In this document: positions 9,308-22,825 of the stretch, piece after piece
Layout of the letters: every line of letters starts with the position of its first letter
How positions within the stretch are numbered: the first letter of the stretch is position 1
From: Microbacterium testaceum StLB037
GTDB lineage: Bacteria; Actinomycetota; Actinomycetes; Actinomycetales; Microbacteriaceae
Reading direction: 5' to 3'
Assembly: GCF_008763945.1 (NCBI RefSeq)
Contig: NZ_VTQH01000001.1
Span: 333,441-397,440, forward strand
DNA length: 64,000 bases
Translations under genes and position numbers: made by a program
The notes under the pieces: model-generated
Told to the model about the DNA's origin: nothing
The model's database searches: none
The model's input: only the letters and a program-made list of their open reading frames with translations

Positions 9308-9568
9308 TCAGGAGACGAGTGCCGCGTTTCCGGCGACGATCGTGAGTTCGTCGTTCGCCATCGACAGGAAGCCGTCCTCGGCGTTGGCGAGGATCTTCGA
9401 GCCGTCGGTGCGGGTGATGCGCACCTCGCCCTGGGCGAGGATCGCGAGGACCGGTTCATGACCCTGCATGAAACCGATCTCACCCTCGACGGTCTTGGCC
9501 ACGACGAGCGAGGCCTCCCCCGTCCACACCTCGGCGTCGGCCGACACCAGGCTCACGCGCAACGACAT
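9308..9568 (-). CDS. atpC: ATP synthase epsilon subunit, short form
   Basis: Only 86 residues, whereas typical bacterial epsilon subunits are about 120-140. The visible part is the N-terminal beta-sandwich (VSADAEVWTGEASLVV, GFMQGHEPVLAIL) that binds gamma and the c-ring. The C-terminal pair of alpha helices, which inhibits ATP hydrolysis in other bacteria, is absent. The stop is followed directly by the operon terminator, so this looks like the natural end rather than a frameshift. It starts 1 nt after the atpD stop. Confidence 0.95.
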   Translation of the reverse strand: MSLRVSLVSADAEVWTGEASLVVAKTVEGEIGFMQGHEPVLAILAQGEVRITRTDGSKILANAEDGFLSMANDELTIVAGNAALVS

Positions 9569-9569
9569 G

Positions 9570-11940
<2,371 letters not shown>

Positions 11941-11964
11941 GATTCCGTTCTCGTGTCGTCGCTA

Positions 11965-13596
11965 TCAGCGACGGCCCTTGACGATCCGCTCCTGGTTGAC
12001 GTCTTCCGCCTCGGCGGCGTCGACCTTCTCGGCGCCGACGACGCTCGAGTCCTTGCCGGGCTGGAATTCCTTCGCGAACGCGTCGATCTTCTGCTCCAGC
12101 TCGGCGAGGGTGTCGTCGCCCAGCGCGTTGGTCTCGCGCAGGGTGTCGAGCACGGTCGAGTTGCGACGGAGGTAGTCCAGCAGCTCGCGCTCGAAGCGGA
12201 GCACGTCGGAGACCTCGACGGTGTCGAGCTTGCCGTTGGTGCCGGCCCAGATCGAGACGACCTGCTCCTCGACCGGGTACGGCGAGTACTGCGGCTGCTT
12301 GAGCAGCTCGGTCAGACGCGCACCACGGGCGAGCTGACGACGCGAAGCCGCGTCGAGGTCGCTCGCGAACATCGCGAAGGCCTCAAGCGAGCGGTACTGC
12401 GCGAGCTCGAGCTTCAGCGTTCCGGACACCTTCTTGATCGACTTGACCTGGGCGTCACCACCCACGCGCGACACCGAGATACCCACGTCGACCGCGGGAC
12501 GCTGGTTGGCGTTGAAGAGGTCGGACTGCAGGAAGATCTGGCCGTCGGTGATCGAGATCACGTTGGTCGGGATGTACGCCGAGACGTCGTTGGCCTTGGT
12601 CTCGATGATGGGAAGACCCGTCATCGAACCGGCGCCGAGCTCGTCGGACAGCTTCGCGCAACGCTCGAGCAGACGCGAGTGCAGGTAGAACACGTCGCCG
12701 GGGTACGCCTCGCGGCCCGGCGGGCGGCGCAGCAGGAGCGACACGGCACGGTAGGCCTCGGCCTGCTTCGACAGGTCGTCGAAGATGATGAGGACGTGCT
12801 TGCCGCCGTACATCCAGTGCTGGCCGATGGCCGAGCCGGTGTAGGGGGCGAGGTACTTGAAGCCGGCGGGGTCGGAGGCGGGCGCCGCGACGATGGTGGT
12901 GTACTCCATCGCGCCGGCGTCCTCGAGCGCGCCCTTCACCGAAGCGATGGTCGAGCCCTTCTGGCCGATCGCGACGTAGATGCAGCGCACCTGCTTGTTG
13001 ACGTCGCCCGACTCCCAGTTGGCCTTCTGGTTGATGATCGTGTCGATCGCGATGGCCGTCTTACCGGTCTGGCGGTCGCCGATGATCAGCTGACGCTGGC
13101 CGCGGCCGACGGGGATCATGGCGTCGATGGCCTTGATACCGGTCTGAAGGGGCTCGTGAACGCTCTTGCGCTGCATGACGCCCGGCGCCTGTAGCTCGAG
13201 GGCACGACGACCCTCGGTCGCGATCTCGCCGAGACCGTCGATCGGGTTGCCGAGCGGGTCGACCACGCGACCCAGGTAGCCGTCGCCCACGCCGACCGAG
13301 AGGACCTCGCCCGTGCGCGTGACGCTCTGGCCTTCTTCGATGCCGGCGAAGTCGCCGAGGACGACCACACCGATCTCGTTCTCGTCGAGGTTCTGAGCGA
13401 GGCCCAGCGTGCCGTCCGCGAAGCGGATGAGCTCGTTGGCCATGACGCCCGGAAGGCCCTCGACGTGCGCGATGCCGTCGGCCGCGTCGACGACGGCGCC
13501 GACCTCGGTCGCCGCGGCGCCGGTGGGCTCGTAGGCGTTGACGAAGTCCTTCAGCGCGTCACGAATGACGTCGGGGCTGATAGAGAGATCTGCCAT
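11965..13596 (-). CDS. atpA: ATP synthase F1 alpha subunit
   Basis: 543 residues. The regulatory nucleotide-binding P-loop is visible as [13 protein letters not shown], and the [19 protein letters not shown] block is typical. A C-terminal tail of about 30 acidic residues ([18 protein letters not shown]) extends beyond the core, as in other high-GC actinobacteria. Start [12 protein letters not shown] at 13596, preceded by GGAAG. Confidence 0.98.
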   Translation of the reverse strand: MADLSISPDVIRDALKDFVNAYEPTGAAATEVGAVVDAADGIAHVEGLPGVMANELIRFADGTLGLAQNLDENEIGVVVLGDFAGIEEGQSVTRTGEVLSVGVGDGYLGRVVDPLGNPIDGLGEIATEGRRALELQAPGVMQRKSVHEPLQTGIKAIDAMIPVGRGQRQLIIGDRQTGKTAIAIDTIINQKANWESGDVNKQVRCIYVAIGQKGSTIASVKGALEDAGAMEYTTIVAAPASDPAGFKYLAPYTGSAIGQHWMYGGKHVLIIFDDLSKQAEAYRAVSLLLRRPPGREAYPGDVFYLHSRLLERCAKLSDELGAGSMTGLPIIETKANDVSAYIPTNVISITDGQIFLQSDLFNANQRPAVDVGISVSRVGGDAQVKSIKKVSGTLKLELAQYRSLEAFAMFASDLDAASRRQLARGARLTELLKQPQYSPYPVEEQVVSIWAGTNGKLDTVEVSDVLRFERELLDYLRRNSTVLDTLRETNALGDDTLAELEQKIDAFAKEFQPGKDSSVVGAEKVDAAEAEDVNQERIVKGRR

Positions 13597-13658
13597 TGTC
13601 TTCCTTCGTTCGTGGGGCACTCGGCCCCCAGATCCACGCCCACTCGGGCGGAAAGTCT

Positions 13659-14447
13659 TTAGCCTGCGATCCGCTGGCGGAGGTCAGCGAGACGTGCGGA
13701 CACGCTCGCATCGATGACGTCGTCCGCGACCTGCACGCGCAGTCCGCCGACCACCGTCGGGTCGATCACGGTGTTCAGCGTGACCGCCGAACCGTAACGT
13801 GCGCTGAGAGCGTTCTGCAGACGGGTCTGCTGCTCGGCGCTCAGGGGGGCCGCGGCGTAGACGGTCGCGACGATGCGCGCGCGCTGATCGGCGACGATCT
13901 TCTCGGCGCGACGCAGCAGAGCGCGCACGCGGCGACCGCGGGCGTTCTGCACCAGCGACGACACGATGAGCGCCGTGCCCGCGCTCACGCGACCGTCGAG
14001 CAGCGTCGACACGAGCGAACCCTTCGCCGACGCGTCTCCGAGACGACCGCCGAGGGCCAGCTCGAGCTCGCCGTTGGCGGCGACCGTGCGCGAGAACGAG
14101 AACAGCTCGGGCTCGATGTCGTTCGTCTCGGCGACCGCCGTGGCGCGCACCGCGAGCTCTTCCAGCCCCTCCACGAACTCGGCGGAGTTCGACCAGCGCT
14201 GCTGGGCGGCGCTCGTGAGCAGGGCCACCGTGGTGGGCCGGTACGACGAGCCGAAGACGCCCGACACCAGGGCCGCGCGAGCGGCGGCCGGCGCCGACGA
14301 GTCGGACAGCGCGCCGCTCAACTGCGCCGAACCGCTCACGGCACCGACGGCCGCGAACAGCTCGCGCGCGACGTCGAGATCGACCCCCGACGCGGAGGCC
14401 AGGGCCTCCGACGTCGAGGTCCGCGCCTGAGTGGTCGCGCTGCCCAT
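13659..14447 (-). CDS. atpH: ATP synthase delta subunit (stator)
   Basis: 262 residues, longer than the about 180 of E. coli delta but usual for actinobacteria, whose delta has an N-terminal extension. The C-terminal [33 protein letters not shown] block is the conserved delta signature. Its ATG overlaps the atpF stop codon by 1 nt (TAATG), so the two are translationally coupled. Confidence 0.95.
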   Translation of the reverse strand: MGSATTQARTSTSEALASASGVDLDVARELFAAVGAVSGSAQLSGALSDSSAPAAARAALVSGVFGSSYRPTTVALLTSAAQQRWSNSAEFVEGLEELAVRATAVAETNDIEPELFSFSRTVAANGELELALGGRLGDASAKGSLVSTLLDGRVSAGTALIVSSLVQNARGRRVRALLRRAEKIVADQRARIVATVYAAAPLSAEQQTRLQNALSARYGSAVTLNTVIDPTVVGGLRVQVADDVIDASVSARLADLRQRIAG

Positions 14448-15004
14448 TACTTGGCCGCCTTCTCGGAAGCTTCGAGCTCGGCGAGGAAGCGGTCGACCAC
14501 GGCGTTGGCACGCGCGTCGTCGGACAGGCTCTCACCGATCACGTTGCCGGCGAGGTCGACCGCGAGGGTACCGACCTCGGAGCGCAGCTGGACGAGGGTC
14601 GCCTGACGCTCCGCCTCGATCTGCGCGTGCGCGGACGCGGTGATGCGGGCGGCGTCGGCGGTAGCGGCCTCGCGCGCCTCGGCGACGATCTTGCGGCCGT
14701 CCTGCGTGGCGGACTCGCGGATCTCACCGGCTTCGCGACGCGCTTCGGCGAGCTGTGCGGTGTACTCCTCGAGAGCGGCTTCGGCCTGGCGCTGGGCCTC
14801 GTCGGCCTTCGCGATGTTGCCCTCGATGGCAGCACTGCGCTCGTCGAGCAGCTTCGCCATGCGCGGCAGGGCGACGCGCCACACCACGAAGATGATGACG
14901 ACGAAGCACACGGCCGACCAGATGATGTCGTAGACCGCGGGAAGCAGCGGGTTGTGCGCTTCCCCCGCGGGCTCCGCGGCGAGAGTGACAAGAGCGTTCA
15001 GCAT
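14447..15004 (-). CDS. atpF: ATP synthase F0 b subunit
   Basis: 185 residues: one membrane segment near residues 25-45 (PAVYDIIWSAVCFVVIIFVV) followed by a long charged helix rich in Ala, Glu and Arg, the peripheral stalk. Lies between atpE and atpH. Confidence 0.95.
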   Translation of the reverse strand: MLNALVTLAAEPAGEAHNPLLPAVYDIIWSAVCFVVIIFVVWRVALPRMAKLLDERSAAIEGNIAKADEAQRQAEAALEEYTAQLAEARREAGEIRESATQDGRKIVAEAREAATADAARITASAHAQIEAERQATLVQLRSEVGTLAVDLAGNVIGESLSDDARANAVVDRFLAELEASEKAAK

Positions 15005-15039
15005 CCTGTCTCCTTACAGTGAGTCGAGAGCGGCCGGGA

Positions 15040-16130
<1,091 letters not shown>

Positions 16131-16343
16131 CGCTGGCTCCAGCTTCGGGGCATCGGTGTGAACCGTTGCGACGATGGTCGGTGATTGTTACCCGAAGTGC
16201 GAGCCTGGAGAAGAGTTCCGATCGCGGGTGGGTACTTACCCCACCCTATCAAACTCCCGGCGGATCCATGAGTCCGGCCGCGACGATCGTCTCGCCGCCG
16301 GAGTAACGTGCCGCCGACGCCCGGGGCATGGGGTACGAGCCGC

Positions 16344-16832
16344 TCAGGAGCGGCGATCGCCCGCGTCGGGGTCGGTGGGCAGGGTGACATCGCTCACGCT
16401 GGGGATGCGCATACGCAGCAGCACCACGACGTCGACGGCGAGCGAGGCGATCACGCTCACGACGAGGGCGACGTAGAAGACGACCGGATCGACCCAGCCC
16501 TGCCCTCGCAGGACAACGATCGCGACGATGAAGAGGATGAGCTTGAGCAGCCACCCGCCCAGGACGATCCCGAAGAAGATCGGAACGTAGAGCGGGTCGC
16601 CGAACCAGCGGTTCGCCACCAGGATGCTGATGGCGGTCACGGCGAGGAAGATCGCGCTGACCGCGACACCCGACAGCGCACTGCCGAGGCCTCCCCCTCC
16701 CCCGACGAGGAACCCGACGACGGCGCCCACCACGAGCAGCACCGCCGTCACGATGCCACCCCAGACCAGGGCGGTGCGCAGCACCGGGGTACTGGAGAGG
16801 GGTCGACGGGGGGCGGGCGAAGCAGCGCTCAT
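16344..16832 (-). CDS. AtpI-like small membrane protein at head of atp operon
   Basis: 162 residues with four hydrophobic segments (about residues 20-42, 52-70, 80-108 and 116-138) and charged ends. Its position immediately upstream of atpB and its four-helix layout fit the AtpI/Unc1-like accessory proteins that assist c-ring assembly, though sequence identity to AtpI is not obvious by eye. Its ATG overlaps the stop of the WecA-like gene by 4 nt (ATGA). The 213 bp between it and atpB is the longest gap inside the atp cluster and could hold an internal promoter. Confidence 0.75.
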   Translation of the reverse strand: MSAASPAPRRPLSSTPVLRTALVWGGIVTAVLLVVGAVVGFLVGGGGGLGSALSGVAVSAIFLAVTAISILVANRWFGDPLYVPIFFGIVLGGWLLKLILFIVAIVVLRGQGWVDPVVFYVALVVSVIASLAVDVVVLLRMRIPSVSDVTLPTDPDAGDRRS

Positions 16833-18001
16833 GAGGGGGACTCCGGTCGGGTGGGTCGGGGGCGGCGGGACAGCCGCAGACGGTGCTGGGAAGGAAGGAG
16901 CGTGAGCACGACGCACGCGACGACGCCGATGACGCCGAAGACGATGCCGAAGGCGTAGTCGCCGGGCCACCCCTGCTGCGTGCCGATGTACATCAGGAGG
17001 AACGCCAGGCTCACGACGGCGGTCCAGCTGTAGAAGATGAGGACGGCGTCGCGGTCGGTGTGACCCATGTCGAGCATGCGGTGATGCAGGTGCTTGCGGT
17101 CGGGCGAGAACGGCGACCGCCCTGCCCATTGACGGCGGGCGACGGCCAGGGCGAAGTCGAGCAGGGGCAGCAGCACGATCACCACCGGTAGCAGGATCGG
17201 GATGAAGGCACCGAGCAGCTGCGAACGGCCGATCTTCTCGGGGTCGAGCACCGCCGGATCGAGCTGACCGGTGATGGCGACCGCGGAGCTGGCCATGAGC
17301 AATCCCAGCATGAGGGCGCCGGCATCGCCCATGAAGAGCTTGGCGGGCGTCCAGTTCATGGGGAGGAACCCGAGGCAGGCTCCGACGAGTACGGCGGCGA
17401 TGAAGGAGGCGAGGTTGAAGTAGGTGCTCGCGCCGGTGTCGCGCACGAGAAGGTACGAATACGCGAAGAAGACGCCGTTGGCGATGAGGCAGACGCCGGC
17501 GACCAGGCCGTTCAGCCCGTCAATGAAATTGACCGCGTTCATGACGACGACCAGCGCGAACACCGTGAGCAGGAAGCTCACCCAGCTCGAGCCGACCGTC
17601 AGCGCCCCGATCGGCAGCGACAGGATCTGCAGCTGCCCGAACCACGCGATGATGCCGGCCGCGACGAACTGCGCCCCGAGCTTGATCATCCAGTCGAGGT
17701 CCCACAGGTCGTCGGCGACGCCGACGAGCACGATGAGCAGCACCGCGCCCAGGAGCGAGAGCACCGGCACGGGGTCGACCCAGAAGATCGCGAAGTAGGG
17801 GTTGCGGCTCGACAGCGCGAAGGCTGCGACCACGCCGAGGAACATCGCCACACCGCCCAGGCGGGGGGTCGGCGTCTTATGTACGTCGCGGTCGCGGATG
17901 CCGGGGTACAGCTTGAACCGCAGCGCGAGCTTCCACACCACCCACGACAGCGCGAGCGTGACCGCCGCCGTGAACAGGATGGTGAGGAGGTATTGGGTCA
18001 C
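16829..18001 (-). CDS. Undecaprenyl-phosphate GlcNAc-1-phosphate transferase family (WecA/TagO/Rfe)
   Basis: 390 residues with about ten membrane segments. Family motifs of the polyprenyl-phosphate sugar-1-phosphate transferases are clear: ADDLWDLDW, NAVNFIDGLNGLVAG (catalytic Asp), LFMGDAGALMLG and the His-rich RKHLHHRML loop that marks WecA-type rather than MraY enzymes. It would start synthesis of cell-wall glycopolymers by linking a sugar phosphate to undecaprenyl phosphate. The GTG start at 18001 overlaps the sua5 stop by 4 nt. Confidence 0.9.
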   Translation of the reverse strand: MTQYLLTILFTAAVTLALSWVVWKLALRFKLYPGIRDRDVHKTPTPRLGGVAMFLGVVAAFALSSRNPYFAIFWVDPVPVLSLLGAVLLIVLVGVADDLWDLDWMIKLGAQFVAAGIIAWFGQLQILSLPIGALTVGSSWVSFLLTVFALVVVMNAVNFIDGLNGLVAGVCLIANGVFFAYSYLLVRDTGASTYFNLASFIAAVLVGACLGFLPMNWTPAKLFMGDAGALMLGLLMASSAVAITGQLDPAVLDPEKIGRSQLLGAFIPILLPVVIVLLPLLDFALAVARRQWAGRSPFSPDRKHLHHRMLDMGHTDRDAVLIFYSWTAVVSLAFLLMYIGTQQGWPGDYAFGIVFGVIGVVACVVLTLLPSQHRLRLSRRPRPTRPESPS

Positions 18002-18735
18002 GGACCCGGCGCCTCGGCATCCGGGGTCGTCGCAGTCGGCGCCGCGAGGGGGTCCGCGACGTCGTCGACGGGGTTGGGCTCGAGCAGGTCGCCCACGACG
18101 GCGCGGAGTCGGTCGCGCGAGATCGCTCCCTCGCGCAGCACCCGGATCTGCGGCTCCGCTCCCCCGACGAGGGTCGTCGCGTCGATGATCGTCGAGGCGA
18201 TGCCCGTCTCGCTGACGCCGGCGTCGAGGTAGACCGCCACGCTGTCGCCGAGCATGTCGCGTGCGGAGTCGATGTCGACGGCCGCCGCCCGACCGGTCAG
18301 GTTCGCGCTCGACACGGCGAGGGGACCGGTCTCTTCGAGGAGTTCGAGCGTCATCTTCTGCGCGGGCATGCGCACCGCGACGGTGCCGTGGGTGTCGCCG
18401 AGATCCCACGACAGCGACGGCTGCGCGGGCAGCACGATCGTGAGGCCCCCCGGCCAGAACTCGCGCACGAGGTCGTCCACCGCGGGCGGGATCTCGGCGA
18501 CGAGCGCCCGCAGCGTCCCGACCCCGGGCACGAGGACGGGCGGGGGCTGCTGGCGTCCGCGGCCCTTCGCCTCGAGCAGGCCCGCAACGGCGCGCGCGTT
18601 GAACGCGTCCGCGGCGATTCCGTAGACGGTGTCGGTGGGGAGCACGACGAGTTCGCCTCGGCCGATCGCCTGACGCGCGTGGCGCATTCCGGACAGCAGC
18701 TGCGACTCGTCTCGGCAGTCGTAGACGGGTGACAT
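17998..18735 (-). CDS. L-threonylcarbamoyladenylate synthase (Sua5/YrdC family)
   Basis: 245 residues. The YrdC fold signature LPTDTVYGIAADAFN and the basic loop EAKGRGRQQP bind ATP and threonine. The product is used for tRNA t6A37 formation. The C-terminal 50 residues are low complexity rather than a full Sua5 domain. The neighbour prmC, 39 bp upstream, and the WecA-like gene downstream repeat the common actinobacterial order. A TAGACT element 10 nt before the ATG may be a promoter. Confidence 0.93.
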   Translation of the reverse strand: MSPVYDCRDESQLLSGMRHARQAIGRGELVVLPTDTVYGIAADAFNARAVAGLLEAKGRGRQQPPPVLVPGVGTLRALVAEIPPAVDDLVREFWPGGLTIVLPAQPSLSWDLGDTHGTVAVRMPAQKMTLELLEETGPLAVSSANLTGRAAAVDIDSARDMLGDSVAVYLDAGVSETGIASTIIDATTLVGGAEPQIRVLREGAISRDRLRAVVGDLLEPNPVDDVADPLAAPTATTPDAEAPGP

Positions 18736-18774
18736 AACGCGCGCCAGTCTAGTCGCGCGCCGTTGCGCGCGTGG

Positions 18775-19668
18775 TCACGGGCGGGTGGCCGTCGTGGCGC
18801 GGTCCCTGCTCGTCAGATCGGGGTGGGTCTCGGCCGAGCGCCAACCGTCGGCGGTGAGGATCTCGCGGATGGCCGCCCCCTGCCACTCGCCGTGCTCGAT
18901 GACGATGGTGGCCCCCGGGTGTCCGAGGCGCAGGCCGACGCGACTCAGGTGGCGCACGGCATCCAGTCCGTCCGGTCCCCCGTACAGCGCCGCCGGCGGG
19001 TCGTACAGGCGCACCTCGGGATCGCGCGGAATCGCCTCGTCGGGGACGTACGGAGGGTTGGATGCCACCACCGACACGGTTCCGTCGAGCTCGGGGAACG
19101 CGTCGGCGAGGTCGACGAAGGCGAGGGTCACGTTGTCCGCTCCGATGCGGGCGACGTTCTGCTTCGTCCAGACGAACGCGTCGACGGAGTTCTCTGCCGC
19201 GAAGACCCGGGCGTGGGGAACCTCGGTGGCCATGGCCAGCGCGATGGCTCCGCTCCCGGTGCCCAGATCGACCGCGATCGGCGCCGGCGAGGCCACCGAG
19301 CGCAGCGCGTCGATCGCGAGCTGGGCGACCATCTCGGTCTCGGGGCGCGGGACGAACACCCCCGGCCCCACCTCGAGCTCCATCGAGCGGAAGGGCGCGA
19401 GACCGGTCAGATGCTGCAGCGGCTCGCGGGCCGTGCGCCGATCGAGCAGGGGCGCGAGGGCCCGCGCGGCGGGCTCCGGCATGCGGTCACCGCGGATCGC
19501 GGCCGCCTGCACGCCGCCGCGCGAGGTGTCGAGCACGTGCGCGACGAGCAGTTCGGCATCGACCTGCGGGTCGGGCACCCCCGCTCGAGCGAGCCGCTGC
19601 GCCGCGGCGCGGACGACGTCGGCGACCGAATCGACCGGAGGGGCGGGGGGCGGAGGGGTCTCAGGCAT
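18775..19668 (-). CDS. prmC: Release factor glutamine N5-methyltransferase
   Basis: 297 residues. The class I methyltransferase SAM site VDLGTGSGAIALAMA and the catalytic ASNPPYVPDEAIP (NPPY binds the Gln side chain) are present, as is GPGVFVPRPETE. It methylates the GGQ glutamine of RF1/RF2. Usually directly downstream of prfA; here the two are about 3.8 kb apart with other genes between. TAGGCT lies 11 nt before the ATG. Confidence 0.94.
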   Translation of the reverse strand: MPETPPPPAPPVDSVADVVRAAAQRLARAGVPDPQVDAELLVAHVLDTSRGGVQAAAIRGDRMPEPAARALAPLLDRRTAREPLQHLTGLAPFRSMELEVGPGVFVPRPETEMVAQLAIDALRSVASPAPIAVDLGTGSGAIALAMATEVPHARVFAAENSVDAFVWTKQNVARIGADNVTLAFVDLADAFPELDGTVSVVASNPPYVPDEAIPRDPEVRLYDPPAALYGGPDGLDAVRHLSRVGLRLGHPGATIVIEHGEWQGAAIREILTADGWRSAETHPDLTSRDRATTATRP

Positions 19669-19728
19669 GACGGGAGCCCAGCCTAGTCGCGCGGCGTCAC
19701 ACGGACCGGCGGTGTCGGAGCGCTCGCC

Positions 19729-19734
19729 TAAAAT
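19729..19734 (+). promoter_or_regulatory. Putative -10 element of cysK
   Basis: TAAAAT, the most AT-rich hexamer in the 99-bp gap between divergent prmC and cysK. It lies 33 nt before the cysK ATG. No clear -35 hexamer is seen. Confidence 0.45.
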
Positions 19735-19767
19735 GATCGCGTCCCGACCGACGGCGAAAGGCGAGCC

Positions 19768-20706
19768 ATGCCCGGCATCCACTCCGACATCACCTCTGCA
19801 TTCGGCGACACGCCGCTGGTGCGGCTGAACCGCGTGGCCGAGGGCGCCGGCGGGCAGATCCTCGCGAAGCTCGAGTTCTACAACCCCGCCTCCAGCGTCA
19901 AGGACCGCCTCGGCATCGCGATCATCGACGCGGCCGAGGCCTCGGGCGAGCTGCAGCCCGGCGGCACGATCGTCGAGTCGACCAGCGGCAACACCGGCAT
20001 CGCCCTCGCGATGGTCGGCGCCGCGCGCGGGTACAAGGTCATCCTCACCATGCCCGCGTCGATGTCGAAGGAGCGCCGCATCCTGCTCAAGGCCTTCGGC
20101 GCCGAGCTCGTGCTCACCGACCCCACCAAGGGCATGTCGCACGCGGTCGACGAGGCCAAGCGCATCGTCGCCGAGACACCCGGCGCCGTGTGGGCGCGCC
20201 AGTTCGAGAACGAGGCGAACCCCGCGATCCACCGCAAGACCACGGCCGAAGAGATCCTGCGCGACACCGAGGGCAAGGTCGACTACTTCGTCGCGGGCAT
20301 CGGCACCGGCGGCACCATCACCGGTGTCGGCCAGGTGCTGAAGGAGCGCGTTCCCGGCGTCAAGGTCGTGGCCGTCGAGCCCGCCGACTCCCCCGTACTC
20401 ACGAAGGGCCACCCGGGTCCCCACAAGATCCAGGGCATCGGCCCCAACTTCGTGCCGGCGATCCTCGACCGCGACATCATCGACGAGGTCATCGACGTCG
20501 AGTTCGACGACGCGATCCGCCTGGCCCGCGAGACCGCGGCGAAGGACGGCATCCTCGTCGGAATGTCGTCGGGTGCGGCCATCTGGGCCGCCCTCGAGGT
20601 CGCCCGTCGCCCCGAGGCGGCCGGCAAGAACATCGTCGTCATCATCCCCTCGTACGGCGAGCGGTACCTGTCCACGGCGCTCTACGAGCACCTGCGCGAA
20701 GACTGA
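19768..20706 (+). CDS. cysK: Cysteine synthase (O-acetylserine sulfhydrylase)
   Basis: 312 residues. The PLP lysine is in NPASSVKDR, the substrate loop is [10 protein letters not shown] and the phosphate-binding loop GTGGTITG follows. It converts O-acetylserine and sulfide to cysteine. A purine-rich AAAGGCGAG precedes the ATG. It is 1 nt from cysE on the same strand, forming a two-gene cysteine operon; the two enzymes commonly form the cysteine synthase complex through the cysE C-terminal Ile, which is present here (YWI). Confidence 0.97.
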   Translation: MPGIHSDITSAFGDTPLVRLNRVAEGAGGQILAKLEFYNPASSVKDRLGIAIIDAAEASGELQPGGTIVESTSGNTGIALAMVGAARGYKVILTMPASMSKERRILLKAFGAELVLTDPTKGMSHAVDEAKRIVAETPGAVWARQFENEANPAIHRKTTAEEILRDTEGKVDYFVAGIGTGGTITGVGQVLKERVPGVKVVAVEPADSPVLTKGHPGPHKIQGIGPNFVPAILDRDIIDEVIDVEFDDAIRLARETAAKDGILVGMSSGAAIWAALEVARRPEAAGKNIVVIIPSYGERYLSTALYEHLRED

Positions 20707-20707
20707 C

Positions 20708-21277
20708 GTGGGGGTCCTCTCCCGCGTCCGTGAAGACATCGCCTCGGCCAAGCTCCGCGACCCCGCGGCGCGCGGTGGTCTCGAGATCGCTCTGCTGTAC
20801 CCGGGTCTGCACGCCGTGTGGGCCTACCGCATCGCCCACCGTCTGTGGCGGCGCGGCCTGCGCTTCCCCGCGCGCGCGCTGTCGCAGGTCACGCGCTGGC
20901 TCACGGGTGTCGAGATCCACCCCGGCGCCACCATCGGCCGCCGCTTCTTCATCGACCACGGCATGGGTGTCGTGATCGGCGAGACGGCCGAGGTCGGCGA
21001 CGACGTCATGCTCTACCACGGCGTCACCCTGGGCGGTCGTCAGCGTGAGGGCGGCAAGCGCCACCCCACGCTGCACGACGGGGTGGCCGTGGGCGCGGGG
21101 GCGAAGATACTCGGCCCCATCACCCTCGGCGCGCGCTCGGTCGTCGGCGCGAACGCGGTCGTCACCCGCGATGCCCCCGTCGACAGCGTGCTGGTGGGCG
21201 TTCCCGCGAAAGCCCGCACCCGACGCACCGGCGAAGACACCCGTGCCCTGCTGACCACGCCCGAGTACTGGATCTGA
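20708..21277 (+). CDS. cysE: Serine O-acetyltransferase
   Basis: 189 residues, the short form typical of actinobacteria and Gram-positives. The C-terminal half is a left-handed parallel beta helix of hexapeptide repeats ([33 protein letters not shown]) with the catalytic His in DHGMG. The protein ends in Ile, the residue that docks in the CysK active site. The GTG start is 1 nt past the cysK stop, so the genes are cotranscribed. Confidence 0.95.
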   Translation: MGVLSRVREDIASAKLRDPAARGGLEIALLYPGLHAVWAYRIAHRLWRRGLRFPARALSQVTRWLTGVEIHPGATIGRRFFIDHGMGVVIGETAEVGDDVMLYHGVTLGGRQREGGKRHPTLHDGVAVGAGAKILGPITLGARSVVGANAVVTRDAPVDSVLVGVPAKARTRRTGEDTRALLTTPEYWI

Positions 21278-21303
21278 TCACATTGCCCGTGCGCGCGGAG
21301 CCG

Positions 21304-21309
21304 TAGGCT
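21304..21309 (+). promoter_or_regulatory. Putative leaderless promoter of the amidase gene
   Basis: TAGGCT followed by exactly 6 nt and the GTG at 21316. No Shine-Dalgarno-like sequence intervenes. Confidence 0.6.
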
Positions 21310-21315
21310 CGTGAG

Positions 21316-22716
21316 GTGCCCCGTCTCCACGACCTCTCGCTCGTGGCGCAGCTCGATGCGCTGCGCGTCGGCGACCTCTCCCCCGCGGAGCTAACGGTTC
21401 ACTACCTCGACCGCATCGACAGGCACCGGGGTCTCGGGGCCTTCGCCGAGGTGACTCCGGATGCCGCGCTCCGGCGGGCCGCCGACCTCGCCCGACCCGC
21501 CGACGGGTCGCTGTGGGGCCTCCCCCTCGCCGACAAAGACCTCGTCGCGCGCGCCGGCGTGCCCACCCGGTACGGCTCGCGATCGCGGGTCGACCACGTG
21601 CCCACGGCATCCGATCCCCTCGCTGTCGCGCTCGACGCCGCGGGGGCGATCAACCTCGGCAAGACGAGCACGTCGGAGTTCGGGCTGACCGGGTTCACCG
21701 AACCGCTCATCCACGCGCCCGCGCGCGACCCGTGGCGCGAGTCCGCCGGCGCCGGCGGGTCGAGCGGCGGCGCAGCGGTCGCGGTGGCGGCGGGGCTGCT
21801 CCCCGCGGCGGTCGGTTCGGACGGTGGCGGTTCGATCCGCATCCCCTCGGCGACCGTGGGCGTGGTGGGCGTGAAGCCGTCGCGCGGGCGGCTGCCGATC
21901 GGCTCGGGCTTCGACTCGCCCGACGGGCTGTCGGTCACGGGGCCGATCGCGCGGTCGGCCGAGGACGCCGGGCTCCTCCTCGACGCCCTCGTCGGTCTCG
22001 CCCCCTTCCGCTACGCCACGGCGGCCCCGGGCGCCGGGCCGTTCGTCGAGGCGGCGCGGCGCGCGCCGGGCGCCCTCCGCGTCGGCGTCACCACCGTCTC
22101 CCCCTGGGACGACGCCGAGGACATCCGCCTCGACGCCGACGCGAAGACCGCGTTCGACACCGCCACCGCCTGGCTCGACGACACCGGACACGCGGTGACG
22201 GATGCCGACTGGCATCCGTTCGGCTATGCGGAACTCTTCCACGTGCTCTGGCGCGCGAGCGCCGCGCGCATCCCCCTCAGCGACGCCGACGCGGAGTTCG
22301 TCGAGCCCCTGACCGCGTGGCTCGTGCGGGAGGGACGCCGGCTCGGCGCCCTCGAGCTGCTCGACGGGCTCGCCGCCGCGCGGGCTTTCGAACGCCGCAC
22401 GATCGCGGACTTCGCGGGTTTCGATGCCGTGCTCATGCCCGCCCTCGCGCAAGCGCCGCAGCCGGTCGGCGCCTACGCGGGCCACAGTCCCGAGCGCACC
22501 TTCGCGATGCAGGTCGAGTACGCCCCCTATTCGAGCTTCGTCAACGTCGCGGGGCTTCCCGCCCTGACGATTCCGGTGACGACGGACGCCGGGGGCCACC
22601 CGGTGTCGGTGCAACTCGTCGGGCGGCCCGGCGGTGAGGCGGTGCTGCTGTCGCTCGCCTCCCAGCTCGAGGGCCGCCGCGGTCCGCTCCCCCACCCACC
22701 CGCCTGGGACGCCTGA
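21316..22716 (+). CDS. Amidase signature family enzyme
   Basis: 466 residues. The Ser-cisSer-Lys triad is visible: Lys in LPLADKDLVA, the glycine/serine-rich AGGSSGGAAVAVAAG, and the nucleophile in GSDGGGSIRIPSA. These hydrolyse amides; the substrate is not predictable. It is not GatA, because no gatC or gatB is adjacent and the C-terminal part differs. It follows cysE after 38 bp but probably has its own promoter. Confidence 0.88.
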   Translation: MPRLHDLSLVAQLDALRVGDLSPAELTVHYLDRIDRHRGLGAFAEVTPDAALRRAADLARPADGSLWGLPLADKDLVARAGVPTRYGSRSRVDHVPTASDPLAVALDAAGAINLGKTSTSEFGLTGFTEPLIHAPARDPWRESAGAGGSSGGAAVAVAAGLLPAAVGSDGGGSIRIPSATVGVVGVKPSRGRLPIGSGFDSPDGLSVTGPIARSAEDAGLLLDALVGLAPFRYATAAPGAGPFVEAARRAPGALRVGVTTVSPWDDAEDIRLDADAKTAFDTATAWLDDTGHAVTDADWHPFGYAELFHVLWRASAARIPLSDADAEFVEPLTAWLVREGRRLGALELLDGLAAARAFERRTIADFAGFDAVLMPALAQAPQPVGAYAGHSPERTFAMQVEYAPYSSFVNVAGLPALTIPVTTDAGGHPVSVQLVGRPGGEAVLLSLASQLEGRRGPLPHPPAWDA

Positions 22717-22730
22717 CGCCCACCCCGACA

Positions 22731-22805
22731 CAACGCAGGAGATCCGGTCTCTGTCGGCCTCCGGCGCCGGTCAGCGGACGGGCGGCGTCCGGGAATCCTG
22801 CGTTG
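22731..22805. repeat. 75-nt intergenic inverted-repeat element
   Basis: CAACGCAGGA (22731-22740) pairs with TCCTGCGTTG (22796-22805), and inside it CCGG pairs with CCGG after a 3-nt mismatch on each side. The interior is GC-rich. It lies between the convergent amidase and grpB genes, so it may act as a bidirectional terminator, but its terminal-repeat form suits a small dispersed element. Confidence 0.6.
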
Positions 22806-22825
22806 GGGTCCCGGAAGGGCGGCCG

